Assembly: GCA_036346255.1 (NCBI GenBank)
Contig: CM070632.1
Coordinates: 22,709,408-22,773,407, forward strand
DNA length: 64,000 nucleotides
Reading direction: 5' to 3'
Source: Ampelocalamus luodianensis
Lineage: Eukaryota > Streptophyta > Magnoliopsida > Poales > Poaceae
The position numbers were made by a program, and so were the translations under genes. The notes below the pieces were generated by a model that was given only the letters and a program-made list of their open reading frames with translations, was not told the DNA's origin and ran no database searches. Below, piece by piece: positions 9,902-22,114 of the stretch. How positions within the stretch are numbered: position 1 is the first letter of the stretch; every line of letters starts with the position of its first letter.

Positions 9902-11867
9902 GCCCGTGGCTGCCCCCCTTGCCTCCCCTCCCCACCATTCTACTCCTCACCTTCTTCTTCCTCGAAGCAGATCTGAAGCCGCGCTCCCATTCTCTGGCCG
10001 CACTGCCTCGCCGCCGTTCGGTCGCTCTGGTGAGCCGCTACCCCAGCTGACCCCGCCACGAGAAGCCTGTGGCACTAAGGGTGCCATCCCCCATCTCCCC
10101 TCACCTTCCCCGCCGCCGAGACGCGCCATCGCCATCGCCCCTCCTTCTTCGCCCCAGGCTGCCGCCGCCAGACCACCTCGGGTCGCATCAAGCTTCCCCG
10201 ACTCCACCGTCGGCTTCCCCTCCTCCAGGCGCCGCCCCTATGCGCCTCACCTCCCTCAGTGCACCACCCCGCCGCCGGTGCCGCCGCACGCCTCCATTCC
10301 CGTGCCGCTGCCTTTGCTTCCACTACCGCCCTAGTGCGCCACCCCGCCGCTAGTGCCGCCGCCGCCTCCAGTAGGCCACCACCCTTGTGGGGCCCCGTTT
10401 TGCCTGCTCGCCAGCCACCCCACCGCCCCACTCACTCACTGGCACCGCTACCCTCTCTGCCGCCCGAGCACCTCCCCTGCTCCCCTTGTGTGCTCCCTCT
10501 TTGCCTCCCTCTCTCAATGAAGCATGGCCCCCCTTGTCAATGGCCCTTGGCCCCCTCCCTCCCCATCCTTGACTCTCTTACAATTGGGCCCAGGCCCTTG
10601 TAGTGGCAGCCAAAGCCATGTGAGAGTACTACGCATGGACTTGGTCCATGTACTATTGGGTGCACCAATCCTCTCTCCTTTTTGATTGATTTCAAGCCTG
10701 AACTTCGAAAGTCTCGTTCTCTCTCGTCGTAACTTCTAAAATTATGAAATTTGTTTCTAAAATTTTGTAAATTCAAGATCTTGCTAATGGCATAGGTCTT
10801 GTTTAATTTGAAGTTTATTTATTGGTTCTTTTGTATTTATTTGCTCTCTTTATATTACTTGTTTGTGCCTTTTTCCGGTACGTTCGTCCGATTAGGATTC
10901 GAAGAAGAAGGAGACCTCCATTTTAATCAAGCACAAGACTACTAAGATTCTCTTACCTTTAACCCAGGTGAGTCAACACTTTGATCATTTTGATACTACA
11001 TTTTATGCAAATTATGTTCTTTTAAAAATACGAAATTGCATGCTTTAATTCTTTATGCAAATGTATGTTAAAGCTTAGGGTAGTTACATACCAACTTGAT
11101 AATTAAATAATTATTATACCATCCTTTGAAAATTGAATCCATGAATCCTTGTGACCCTAGTAATTATACGGTAAATACCAGTTATAGGTTATAATTAAGC
11201 GACATGCTAGTCTTGCTTAAGTACCGGGACATTAAAATATCCTATTCATCATATCTTTTAAACATAAATGTGGTTTTGGGCAGTCATTGGGGCAAATGAC
11301 TGAAATAGTTGTGATGATTTGGTTTATACTTCTCAAAAACTCTAAATTGCTATTATCCTGTTTGGGCAGATGGTATGATAGATGGTACGACAGTGGGTGC
11401 TAATGTAGCCCAAGGAGTGTTGTTTTGTGGTTGGTATGTGGAATGAACTGCCCAGATAAACCGGACTTAATCTTGTCATGACCTCCCATGTAAAATATAT
11501 GAAACCACAAGTCTGTAAAGTACAACATGGCTAAATAATTTGTATCTATCAGTACGAGTTGCATCAGATAGATGATCCGTGACGTTGTAAGCCTTTGTGG
11601 CGAAGGGTGTCAGGGTGCGCGACGTAAGTCGTTGGTGGCACAAGAGGGGGTCTGAGTAAGGGGTAATAGATCTAAAAGAACGTAACCCTTCGCAGACGAA
11701 ACCTTAGCGAAGTGTAACTAATACTGAGGGATACCTTGTAAAGGCCTTGTGGTGATCTCCCCTTGATTTACATGTCTACGGAAACATATGTACATATCAA
11801 GACGATTATCTCTTGTGGGTAAAGTGTACAATCTCTGCAGAGTAATAAACTGTTTAAACAGTCATGC

Positions 11868-14800
11868 TGTGAGACCCCAGTTTATTAAGCTTGTAATACT
11901 TAGTCTTCCATTGGCCCTAGCATCACAAACAAAATAACCCGTGCCTCGATGGACATGTGCTTCCCAGAAATGCAGCACACATTCATCTTTACAAAAATAT
12001 GCATCAATTCCATACATCATATTATAACAAGTCTAGCAACAACTTACAAAATATAAAGTTATTACAAGATAGCCGACCGGTCAAATGACATAAGCATCAA
12101 ATAATAGCGGAAGCAAAAGGTGCCATAAGATGGCTTAAACCAAAAGACGACTGATTAGCCACATAACCACAGGGCAATCGACCGGGCCGCCAAGCTAGTC
12201 GTCCCACACACTGCCACAGCACGACTCACAAAAGTGAGGCCCTTGGGGCTCACCTCCTGCCTCTGCACACAACAAGCAATGCAGTTGAGTACAAAAATAT
12301 ACTCTCAAGACTTACGAGTAACAAGCCTATACATAACTACATGTGAGCTAAATTCAAAGGAAATGGTTATATGGTTATTTGGACGCATAAAGCAATTTTC
12401 ATTTACAATAATATAATAGATTGAAAGCAATTTAGCAAACCAGTTTTTAATCATTGAAATAATAGCGAGTAGCAATAAATAATCAAGTAACCACCTAGAG
12501 GTGACTAACCCAATAGCCACCACAACATAGCACGAATCCCCGATTCGTACCACCCGTAAGGTTTTAATTAAAATGTTGTAGTCTAGTTCTTACGGGGCGT
12601 ATCCGAGCGTGTCCATAACCTAGGACGAGGCTATTCGAATAGTTCAAAACCCTGCAGGGGTGTACCAATGTACCCACACTTCAGACCGCCTTTTTGCCAA
12701 GCTATTAAGCACACTTCCTTTGGTATGCCGGCACGGCTAAGTCCTACGAGACATTTCCAATGAATGATGCTAATTAAGAGTCGCGACAACCAGAAGAGTA
12801 GGATACATCCGCCCATGGCTCAAGCCGCTGCGGATGCTCCCCCCTTTATAAAAATAGTTTTAACCACCTGCGACCCGTAATTAACACCTCCCAAAGTACT
12901 TAGTCAAGAGAGGTCCCATACCCTCTAGCGTGGTCAGCACACAAAAATGCTCAGTACGGTGGCGCAAGTAACTCGGTCCTTAATGACCCGGGTACCATTC
13001 TAGTCACACCCAAAAGCACGCCATCTTACCATTGTGCCCAAGTCCAAATCATTTTATTTTCATTTTTAGTTTTCACAAATAAACATAGCACAAAGGTTGA
13101 AACATAGAGTCATAATAAGTTTGTGTGATCAAGGTTATCGACTAAGTCGATATCCGCCCAATTCTACTGGTAACTAAGCATTGCTAAGCATCATATCGCA
13201 AAGACAATAAAAAGATCATAAATCATCCACCGGGCTCTAATTCACCAGTGAGGATAATAACCTATGGCAGTGGCAGGGGTGAATAATTTCAGGACAACAA
13301 TGCAGTAGGATTAACTACCTCTAACCGACAAAATAAATCTTGCAACAAAGAAGCATGCATACTTAGGTTTTGCAAACAAGATATTAGACTTTAAAAGTAA
13401 TAGAAGGAATATGATCAAATGATGTTACACTGCTTGCCTTGCTGGAGATCACTTTCTTACTGTAGAGGATCACTCATGTAATCAACACAATCGTCGGAAC
13501 CTATCCAAAGAACGAGAAATCCAATAAAAACGAAGAACACCGAAAGAAACTCAAAAGCCAAACTCACCCAAAATCCATGAAATTTATACAGCAAGAAGGG
13601 TATGATTTTAAATGAATTTAGAAATAAGAATCAAGTCATTTGGACGAAGTATGAAAAAGTTATAGCTAAAACAATTTCTCTCAGCCTGTTAATTCAACTA
13701 AATTAATTACTGGTACTCTTCATGGCATAAATTTCTAGAATGACCTAGAGTCTGAAATTTTTATGGTGGGTAGATAATGGCATCCTAAGGTCAACAAAGT
13801 TGGGTTTACTCAATTTGGAGTTAAAATGATTTACTTATGATTTTTCTAAGTTGTAAACCTAGCACATGTTATTTTTCAGAAATGAAATCCTGATGAAAAC
13901 CTATTTTAGGTTAAAGCATACTAACAGAGGAATTTTACAAGCTTGAGTTTGCTCAGTTTGGAATTATACAGAAAAAAGTTATGCATTTACAAGTTTTAGT
14001 TGAATTTCTGGAATATTCAAAATTGGCAGAAGCAAGTTAATAATGTTTATAAAATTTTCTAGCACAGAACCATGTCTATATGTATTTTCATATTAAACTC
14101 TGGTTAAATAAGAATTCAATCCCACTGGAATCATCTAAAAAGGGTTTAAAGTGAATTAGTTATGAGTTTTCAAAATTTAAATACCATTTTCGGTTGCCAA
14201 ATAAAGACTTACTAGAAATAAAAACAAACTTACTAATAAGAATCAACGTGGACGAATGTGGGCCGTTGATCGCAAATTGAACGGCCCAAGCGCGCCGCAA
14301 CGCAACGCACGTGCGCGAGGAGGCCCACGGGACCCCACCATTGGATCAAGATCCAACGGTCCACGTGGATTGGGACGTTCGGGTGACCCGAAGGCTCCAA
14401 TCAACCACGGCCGCAGATCTAGAGATGGAGGGCCCAGAGCGATGGGGACACTCGGGTGGTCCGAATGTTCAAGGAGATCTGAACCACAGATCTCAAAATG
14501 AACGGTGAGAGGGGACTTAACGCGCTCAAACACCTAAGGCGCCGAGGAGGTCTAGGCCGTTATATGAAGATCCAACGGTCCAGAGCTACGGGGAGGTCCT
14601 AAGGTTAAGGATCTAACGGAGGGAGGTCTGGGATGGTCAAGATCTACCAGAGGAGGTCTTGAGCGGCCTAGATTTACTCGGAGGAGGTCCTACGCGACAA
14701 GATCTAAAGGAGGGAGATCCCGACAGCTAAGATCTCGTGTGGGAGGTCTTAAACGGTCGAGATTTACACAAGGAGGTCCTATGCGACAAGGTTTTAACGA

Positions 14801-17213
14801 AAGGAGATCTGGACGGCTCAGATTACCATAGGGAGGTCCTGAATGGTCCAGATCAAGCGGAGGGAGGTCCTGAGGTTTTCTTTACAAGGACCAGGGGTGA
14901 TCTTTTGCAAAGAGGACCCTGGGAGAGGTCCTGAGGGTGGTTTTCACAAAAAAATGACCGTGAAGAGGTTTTTTTGCGCAGGAGTGGTCCTAGCGGCTCA
15001 GATTAAACTCAAGGAGGTCTTGAACGGCTACGATCTAACCAGGGGAGGTCCTAGCGCTTAAGACTTCTCACAGGACCAGATCCTACGGCTAAGAGCTAAT
15101 CCATAGAGGTCTTTAACGGCTGAGATTAACTCTAGGAGGTCCTGCGACTAAAGGCTTTACACAAGGAGGATCTAACGGCTAGGAGCTTAAATCCAGAGGT
15201 CCTTTAACGGCCAAGATTGCTCTAAAGAGGTTCTGTGACTTAGAGTTTTTTACCGAAAAAGGCTCTACGGCTAGGATCTAGATCGAGGTGATCCTAAACG
15301 GCTAAGATCAAAACAGGGGTGGTCCTAGTGCTTAAGTTGTTACAAAGAAAGATCCTACAGCCCAAATCTAATCTGAGGTAGCACCTAATACTATTGCGAA
15401 CCTAAAGGTAGCACCCTTGACGGCGGAGCAGGCCTAAATCGTCGGCGAGCCGGAGAAGGGCGGAGGAGTGTTTTCGGTAAAATCCGAAAACGTGAAAAAG
15501 GCACGCTACGATCTAAACTAACTAGCTCTTAAGCTCTACAGGACTCAAGTGGACTCACCTGGGCCCAGGAGAGGTTCGCGGGAAGTTGGAGTAGTGCTGG
15601 CGGCGGAGCAGTTCACCGGAACTGGAGAAGATGACGGTGACAAGGTGCTCTGAGCAACCAGAGACAAAAAAACAATGGTCAAGGTAGCTTCGCAAAGGTC
15701 CTGGGATGCTCCAGGAACAAAGAATCAAACGGGGAGCACTCACCGGAGTCGGGGACAATGAAACCCTTTTCGGCCGCGAAGATCTCCAAACTTGAAATTG
15801 AGCTGTTACTGAGAAAACAACCCAAATCGAGTTAGGGAGATGGCTTGCGACGACAAGAGGTCCAAAAATGAAGTGAAGAAAGGACTAAAGAACCACTGGA
15901 GCTCCGACGACGACGAAGAGCTCCAAGGTCCCGAAAATGGAGGATTTGGTGTTTCCGGAGTTTTGAGCTCCACAAACAGAAGGTGAGCTGGGGGGTGACT
16001 TGGGGTGTAAGAAGGTCAAAGGAGGAGCTCAGAGGCCTTAAAGAACCAGCGAACAACGGCATAAAGAGAAGGGGGCCCCCGAGATGAGCTACGGTGAGCT
16101 CCTCCGCAACTAGCCCGAAAGCTATGGGAACAGAGCAGAGCGGAGCATGGCTTTGCCGAAAGTTTTGACGTGTCGCTACTGCTCCGACAGCACGCGGGGG
16201 CGCGGGCGCGGGATGGGACAGGCCACGTCGCACACTGTTGATGTGCGCGGCGCGAGGTAGAAGATGACCAGAGACGAGGGCCCACACGTCAGTGAGAGGG
16301 TCACAGTGGCTCGGGTGAAAAAAGAATGAAAGGGTTAGGTTAAGAGAGTCAAAAGATCTGGACGGTTGGATTAGATTTGGACGGCCGGGATTGCACTAGG
16401 CAATTTTGAGGGTCCAAACGTTCAAAATCAATCAGGGCGGCCCGATCAAGAATGAACGGCTGAGATTGATTGAGCCACTCGGGCGACCCGAACGGCCCAA
16501 TTAATCTGGACGGTTGACAGGAGAATCAACGGTCCACAAGGGCTTACGCATTCGTGAGGTCCGAACGTTCAATGAACGTGGACCGTCCGATTGATATCTG
16601 ACGGCGGACAGCACCCACGTGTTTTAAAATGGGCTCGAGTGCGGCTAGTTGACTGAGCCAAGTCAAGTGGCTCGAGCCCGAGACTGGCCCGCACCTGAGG
16701 AACAGTGAAACCAGAATTAGGGTTTTTAATTCGAGCTAAGACTTTGGGGATTTATTTGAGGTAGCAAAACAACTCCAAAATTTCTAAAATTTTTACAGGA
16801 GGTTGCTAACTTAGATATTAACCTTGTATAAAATTTTCAGAGGTTTTTATGCTATGTAGTTTTCTCCAAAAATTCTGCAGGGTCCTCATTTAGGGTTTTG
16901 ACTGAAAGTCAAACAGGTTTGACTGCCCTCTAAAAATATTCAAACAATTTCTAAAAATTATGAAATTTTTCAGAGGGGTCACATACCATTCCTAGAACTT
17001 AGAAAAAAAAAATTTCAGGAGATGATCATAAAGTTTGACAAGATTGTTTTTAGAAGACAAGGTTTTTAATCAAAGTGACTTGTGACTTGTATTCCCATAA
17101 TTCTTTTACAAGAATTCTTTAGAATATACAAGAATTACAAGATGTAAGAAAAAGTTTTATTTTCTACTCATTTTCTTACATTTGAAACATAAGTCCAAAC
17201 TCGAGATGTTACA
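11868..17213 (-). mobile_element. 5.3-kb solo LTR inserted in the 5' LTR
   Basis: On the minus strand it starts TGTAACATCTCGAGTTTGG at 17213 and ends GGGGTCTCACA at 11868. CATGC flanks both sides (11863-11867 and 17214-17218), a perfect 5-bp duplication, and the interrupted host LTR can be read straight across using the intact 3' copy at 24739. No primer site, gag or pol is visible and no internal direct LTR pair was seen, so a very long solo LTR is the best reading. Close to its 3' end it carries the module with palindromes CTATTCGAATAG (12631-12642) and CCCTGCAGGG (12650-12659). A 30-bp minisatellite fills 14575-15390. Confidence 0.75.
14575..15390. repeat. Degenerate 30-bp minisatellite, about 26 units
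   Basis: Successive units of 28-33 bp follow the plan GGTCCT, then ACGGC, then AAGATCT, then an A/G-rich tail ending AGGA or GGGA. Some units are longer or broken (about 14870-14985). The array lies within the solo LTR on either reading strand and contains no sustained ORF. Units with the same plan occur at 62233-62392. Confidence 0.8.
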
Positions 17214-18290
17214 CATGCCTACGGTCAAAGGCGGACATAAGAACTTAACTTGAGTTAGTTCTATTTCAAAAACTTTTGTGGGTGGGATAAAAATGTGGTG
17301 GGCTCACCTAGCCCGTGATTTGGATTTTTCCTGGGTCTTTGAACCCAGTGTTGTTAATACATGGAGGTAGCTCCAATCAAAATAAGCATAAGGTTGAGGT
17401 AGCCTCTGCTGTTATAAATATTGCACAAATACTCTCTTTAACAAAATACAATTTGTTAAAATGCTAAGTGCTTGGGATTTCTATTAAGGGTAATTGAAAA
17501 TATTGCTTTAGCAAATAAAAGAACCAGAGCCATCCTTGTTAAGCCTTGCATATATATTAGGGAAAAGTCTACTTTACAACCTTGAACTATTTGAAAAGTT
17601 TGGATTTCAACCCTAAACTACAAAACCGGACATCCTACACCCCAACTATCAAAACCGTTCATTTTACCCCCCCCCTGATCCAAACAGGGGCGGTTTTGGG
17701 TGACGTGGCGCTGACATGTCAATGGGGCCCACATGTCAGGCATGTCATCCTCTCATTCCTTTCTTCTTCCTCACTTGCTTCTTCTCCTCAATCCCTATTC
17801 AATTTCTTTCTTGCTTCTCCCCGTTGCTTCTTACTCCAGCCGAATGGAGGTCTTGACTCCTCTTCCCACTGGCCTCTCCCTCTCCCTGGCGCCACCTCCC
17901 CTTGGCGTCGCCTCCAGCTTGCCTGCATACTGCGCCATCGCCGCTCGCCCGGCTCCCTACGCACCGGCCCCGCGTGCTCCTACGGCCCACGCTGTGCCTC
18001 CAATACTCCGGCTCGGGCGGCGTTCCCCTACGGCTCGGCCGCCCCCTACTCCCTCAGCCTCACCTCCCTGTGCGCCAGCCACCCCACGTGGTGGCGGCGG
18101 CGGTAGGCCGAGGTGGAGCCGAACACGGAGACGAGAGATGGAGGGGCGGCCAAGGGAGGCGGTGGCGGCGGGATCTGGTGGCCGGCAGCGAGAAAAGGAG
18201 AGGGGATCTGGTGACCACGCCTTCGGCATCCGCCGCATCACCGTTCACTTCACCGCCACCGACTCTGCTGACCACGCCTTGGCCGTGGAC

Positions 18291-18414
18291 ATGGCCACCC
18301 TCGTGCATCGCCTTGACGCCGCTCAGCAGTTGCCGCATGACTCGGCGCACATTGGACTCCGGGAATGGCCAGCCGTGGTGCTCCATGTGCTCAAGAACAG
18401 CCGGACTGCGTGTT
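18291..18414 (-). pseudogene. Captured protein-kinase fragment
   Basis: Read on the minus strand this gives SPAVLEHMEHHGWPFPESNV followed by RRVMRQLLSGVKAMHEGGHVH. This matches the layout of kinase subdomains V to VIb (hinge, helix E 'MRQLLSGVKAMH', then the catalytic loop), as in the expanded CDK-like kinases of grasses. The catalytic HRD is absent: the sequence reads HVHGQG where HRDIKP is expected, and recognisable similarity fades after that. The ATP-binding lobe and activation segment are missing, so no active kinase could be made. It is a captured exon piece inside the Pack-MULE. Confidence 0.55.
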
Positions 18415-18510
18415 GGCGGTGAGGTAGGCGGTGGAGGCGAGCCATAGGAGGTAGCAGAAGAAGCGCGCGAGGAGGTCCGTCGCGAGCTCGTCGGAAGCGG
18501 GGATCGACGC
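18391..18510 (-). pseudogene. Second open fragment inside the Pack-MULE
   Basis: In another minus-strand frame, a stretch including SDELATDLLARFFCYLLWLA and then STAYLTANTQSGCS runs to a stop at 18391-18393. It looks like a helix-rich coding fragment, overlapping the kinase fragment out of frame by a few codons. I do not recognise the source gene. It may be a second captured exon or a chance frame in GC-rich DNA. Confidence 0.25.
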
Positions 18511-19489
18511 GGCGGCTACAGAGGGGAGAGCGCTGAACAGGGAGGGGGCGAGGCCGTGACGGGAGGGTGGGGGGAGGCGGCGCTAGCCGCTAAGGAGGGA
18601 GGGGACGAGGCTGGAGGGGAGGCGGCGGCGAGCTGGTGAGGGTGGGGGCTTGGGACGATGGGGTATCTCGCCTCGTCGTGGGGAAGAGTGAAGAGAGAGA
18701 TGAGTGAGAATGAGAGAAAGAAGAAAGGAATGAGAGGATGACATGTGGGTCCGTCTTCGAAAAGAATCTTACGTGTTAAAACCACTAACACGTCAGCGCC
18801 ACGTCACCCAAAACCGCCCCTGTTTGGATTGAGGGGGGTAAAATGAACGGTTTTGATAGTTGGGGGTGTAGGATGTCCGGTTTTGTAGTTTAGGGTTGAA
18901 ATTCAGACTTTTCGAATAGTTCAAGGTTGTAAAGTAGACTTTATCCTATATATTATTGCATTGTGTGTTGGCTTGCGAGCACAGAAGTTGTGCTCATTCT
19001 CACTCTTTCCCCCAAAACCCTCAGAAGCAAGAAATGCGGGAGATTACAACTACTACGAGGATCCAGAAGTTGGAGGCCTAAGAGATGATGAGGAATAGTT
19101 TAGTTCTTTTAGTCTAGGTCTCACCTCAGTCAGCTGACTCCGTCGGTGCTTGAGTGCATCTTATATTATTTGAGTCTTTGGGTAATACCGTACGCACACG
19201 GGTTTCCCCAGTCGCTTGCTTGTGGAGAGATGTGCTCTCACCCTTTTGCTTCCGCTATAGTTACTGTTGTCTTTTGTAATGTAATCTTTGGGCCTGTTCG
19301 GCTCTTCTTGTAAAATCTGACCCGAAGCGGTCTTTGTAAACTCTGATGTGTTAATTAATGACTGGTATGGTTATACGCCATGTATAAATTGATTCATTGA
19401 TGTATCTATGAGTGCTATCTACTGATGTAGGGAATAGCACAGTGTTTTTACAAATGATTTGGATTTGAGAAATCCGGGTCCGATAGACC

Positions 19490-19502
19490 TGGTATCAGAG
19501 CA
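19490..19502 (+). other. Primer-binding site, initiator-Met tRNA
   Basis: TGGTATCAGAGCA lies four bases after the 5' LTR end, matching the tRNA-iMet primer complement in 12 of 13 bases. Confidence 0.82.
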
Positions 19503-20744
19503 TATGACTATTGGAGCCTTAGCTAGACTGGTCGAGCCTAAGGACTTGAGTCTTATTTTTAAAAACTAAGAAAAAGCTTTTGCTAAAATATAGCATATTT
19601 ATTGCTCTTACTCATCCCTCTTAGTTCTTTACTTACCTCCTTTTGTGAGTCTACTCCATTGCTGGCTCTTTCCTTTGTTTTAAAATTTTAGATGATCGTA
19701 TCGTCATTCGATGGCCCGTGGGATTTCTTCTCTCACGGCGAGAGCGATGACGAGTTTTGTCGGTATCCCCTGCAAACTCAAGCACTACCTTGGTTCGCCA
19801 CTGACCCATCTTCAGAGGCCAGAGGACCCAGGTTCTGGATGGAGAGTCTTGGTCCATGGAGGTTGAGTTCATCGCTCACACCTTCAAACCCGAGGCCCCC
19901 CAGGAGCCGCTATTCTGATGCAATCCAGGACGTAGCTCGTTTCGCCTCAGCTCATCTGTGCCAGATGCAAGAGGACGACCTGCTAGGATCTCCGTTCTGC
20001 TTCCATCTGTCTCTTTAGGAAGGATTGCGCTACCCCGAGATCTTCGATGTCAGGGTGGATGACCCGCGCCTGTCCCACCAGGTGCAGCTTACTCAGGCCT
20101 TGACAGCTTCCCTCACCTCCACCGTGATCGAGATTGGACAGCTCCGGATGCTTCTCACCAGCAGCTACGCCCACTCCGACACCCCCCAACACCAGCTGTT
20201 ACTCCCCACAACCTAGCGCCGGATCAACCACTCCAACTCAGAGGACCCCGCACCAGACTCACTGCGCACAAGAGAGTGCGACGTCCCAGTCCGTCGTCCG
20301 TCATCAACACCAAAGACTCCAGTTGAGAACGTAGTCTTTCTTGTTCTCGCTCTTGTTCTCGGTCGCCTGACTTTAGTCGCAACCGTTCTCACTCCCGCTC
20401 CCCAGGCAACTGCACCACTTGTAGTGGTCAGCCCCTGTTGGAGTAGTCATGCTAGTCTAGGTTAGTTAGCAGTGCTTGCTAGACAGTCTTTTGGTTGCAA
20501 GCACCTTCTGTTTCCTTATTTTGTAAACGTTGTGTTTGTATCTTGTGTCATGGCTTAGCATAGCCTATACGCTATGTTTCAGGAGTCATGTAACACCTAA
20601 ACCCTTAATATAATACAGCCATCTTGGGCTTTTTATTGTATTGATCGTTTTCCTCATTTTGTTGTAGTTCTTTTGTTGTGCTCTAGAATGCTAGTAAACC
20701 CTCATATACTTCCCTCTAGTTCTGAAGCCGCAGTGTTCCTCTAG
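19503..20744 (+). other. Leader region of the 16.4-kb element
   Basis: This lies between the primer site and gag. It holds a 108-codon open frame at 19692-20018 (starts MIVSSFDGPWDF) and shorter overlapping frames, none recognisable. It may be untranslated leader with remnants of an upstream ORF. Confidence 0.4.
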
Positions 20745-22062
20745 ATGCCTCTTAGAAGAGTCGTCGCCCCCAGTTCGTGGAGCCTTTGTAGCAGGCCGAG
20801 GAAAAAACCGTGGCCGTGGTCGTGGTCGAGGCCATGGACAAGTTCTACCTCCTCCGCCACCAGCACACCCGACGATGGCACAAGTCATGTTCCAGCAGTC
20901 TCAGATTCTTCAGATTTTGCTCAACAATCAGCAGGATCGAGCAACTAGTCGCAACTCCAAGTTGACAGGTTTCCTCAGGACAAGACCCCTTACCTTCACT
21001 TCTGCCAGTAAACCTCACGAAGCTGAGGATTGGCTTAGAGATACTGAGAAGAAGCTTCACCGGACCCGATGCTCAGAAGAAGATAAAGTGGACTTTGCCA
21101 CCTATCAGCTGAAAGAAGCCGCCGCTGCTTGGTGGGAAAATTACCTCGCTACCCGAGGAGATGAAAGCCTAGAAGAAGAAGAAGAAGAGGTAGAAGAAGC
21201 AGAAGCTGTAGCATCTACGACTAGAGCTCCACAAGAGCCCGCTGCCACCGTAGAACCAGTTGCTGAAATACAACTAGAGGAGACTGAACCCGTATGGCAG
21301 CCAATTCCCTAAAATGAGTTCAAAACTGCTTTTAGAACCAACTTTGTGTCCGTTGGCACAATGAGAATGAAGAAAAATGAATTCAAGACACTAAAGCAAG
21401 GCCGTATGTCAGTTAATGAGTACCTCCCCAAGTTTAATCAACTCGCTCACTATGCCCCATGTGACGTCGCCGACAAGGAAGAAAAGATTGATCGTTTCTT
21501 GGAAAGAATGCACGAGGATATGCGAGGACAGCTTATCCTCTACGATTACTCTAGCTTTCACTAATTGTTCAATAAAGCCCTCATCTTTGAAAATGAGAAA
21601 AAGACTGCAGAAGTCAGCCGCAAGAGAAAGATGGTATTTCAGAGGCCACAAGACAGTTTTCCATAGAGGTCAGCATTTCAGGGCAACTCATCTTTCCGAC
21701 CACCAGTAACCTCGTCTCAGGGAACGTCGGTCGCAACCGCACGTCCCAGTGAGAATGTTTCCTACGCTCCCTACCACACCAAACAGTCTATAGTGCGCAA
21801 CCCGGTAGCTCACCTTCATTGCTTCAAGTGTGGTGAAAAAAGACACTTCGCCAAACGGTGCCCTCAACGCCAAAACACTTCTGCGAAGTTCAACTCAGGA
21901 GCCACAACAACTCGAGACCAGACTTCAGCTCCAAGCAAAAGTCATCAGATCTCGCAGGCATCCAGAGCCGCTTCTACACCAAGCCAAGGCCATGTGAACC
22001 ATGTCATCGCCGTAGAAACCCAGGCAACTTCAGGGGTAATGAGAGGTACGTTCTCTGTCTAA
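20745..22062 (+). pseudogene. Decayed Ty3/gypsy gag
   Basis: A gag polyprotein remnant. An ATG at 20745 is followed by a one-base frame change, after which the frame runs through an arginine/glycine tract (RGKNRGRGRGRG) and a proline run. Next comes a capsid-like core (FTSASKPHEAEDWLRDTEKK, then KEAAAAWWENY) and KQGRMSVNEYLPKFNQLA. It ends with one CCHC knuckle, CFKCGEKRHFAKRC. Three in-frame stops interrupt it at 21310, 21562 and 21664. The last readable residues (GHVNHVIAVETQ through GTFSV) match the segment just upstream of the aspartic protease in plant gypsy elements. The stop at 22060-22062 follows, so pol was deleted at this point. Confidence 0.78.
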
Positions 22063-22074
22063 TCTGAGTAGCTC

Positions 22075-22114
22075 GAATCTCGGGGTCAAGATTCCGTTTA
22101 AGGTGGGTATGATT
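22075..22114 (+). other. Pre-PPT hairpin and polypurine tract
   Basis: GAATCTCG (22075-22082), loop GGGT, then CAAGATTC (22087-22094) pair at seven of eight positions. A weak purine tract AAGGTGGGTATGATT precedes the 3' LTR at 22115. Confidence 0.6.

Larger units (their letters stand above)
17560..18946. mobile_element. Pack-MULE (Mutator-like element with captured gene DNA)
   Basis: Nine-base duplications TATATATTA lie at 17551-17559 and 18947-18955. The terminal inverted repeats are about 160 bp, opening GGGAAAAGTCTACTTTACAA on the left and GGATAAAGTCTACTTTACAA on the right read inward. No transposase is encoded. The interior (about 17740-18700) is GC-rich and includes fragments of at least one host gene on the minus strand, the defining feature of Pack-MULEs. 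The empty site is visible in the sister LTR at about 25070-25090, which confirms the exact insertion. Confidence 0.85.
9172..19485 (+). repeat. 5' LTR, in three segments
   Basis: The segments are 9172-11867, 17219-17559 and 18956-19485, each aligning to 22115-25616. The final dinucleotide is TA here against CA in the 3' LTR, consistent with a point mutation after insertion. Confidence 0.82.

Noticed and set aside
9268..10603. Long overlapping open frames (260 and 279 codons) in the 5' LTR
   Set aside because: They sit in a GC-rich, C-rich U3/leader segment, recur in the 3' LTR with different frame breaks, and are Pro/Ser/Arg low-complexity in every frame.
14575..15390. CRISPR-like array
   Set aside because: Direct repeats have no constant repeat/variable spacer pattern and the genome is eukaryotic. 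It is a degenerate minisatellite.
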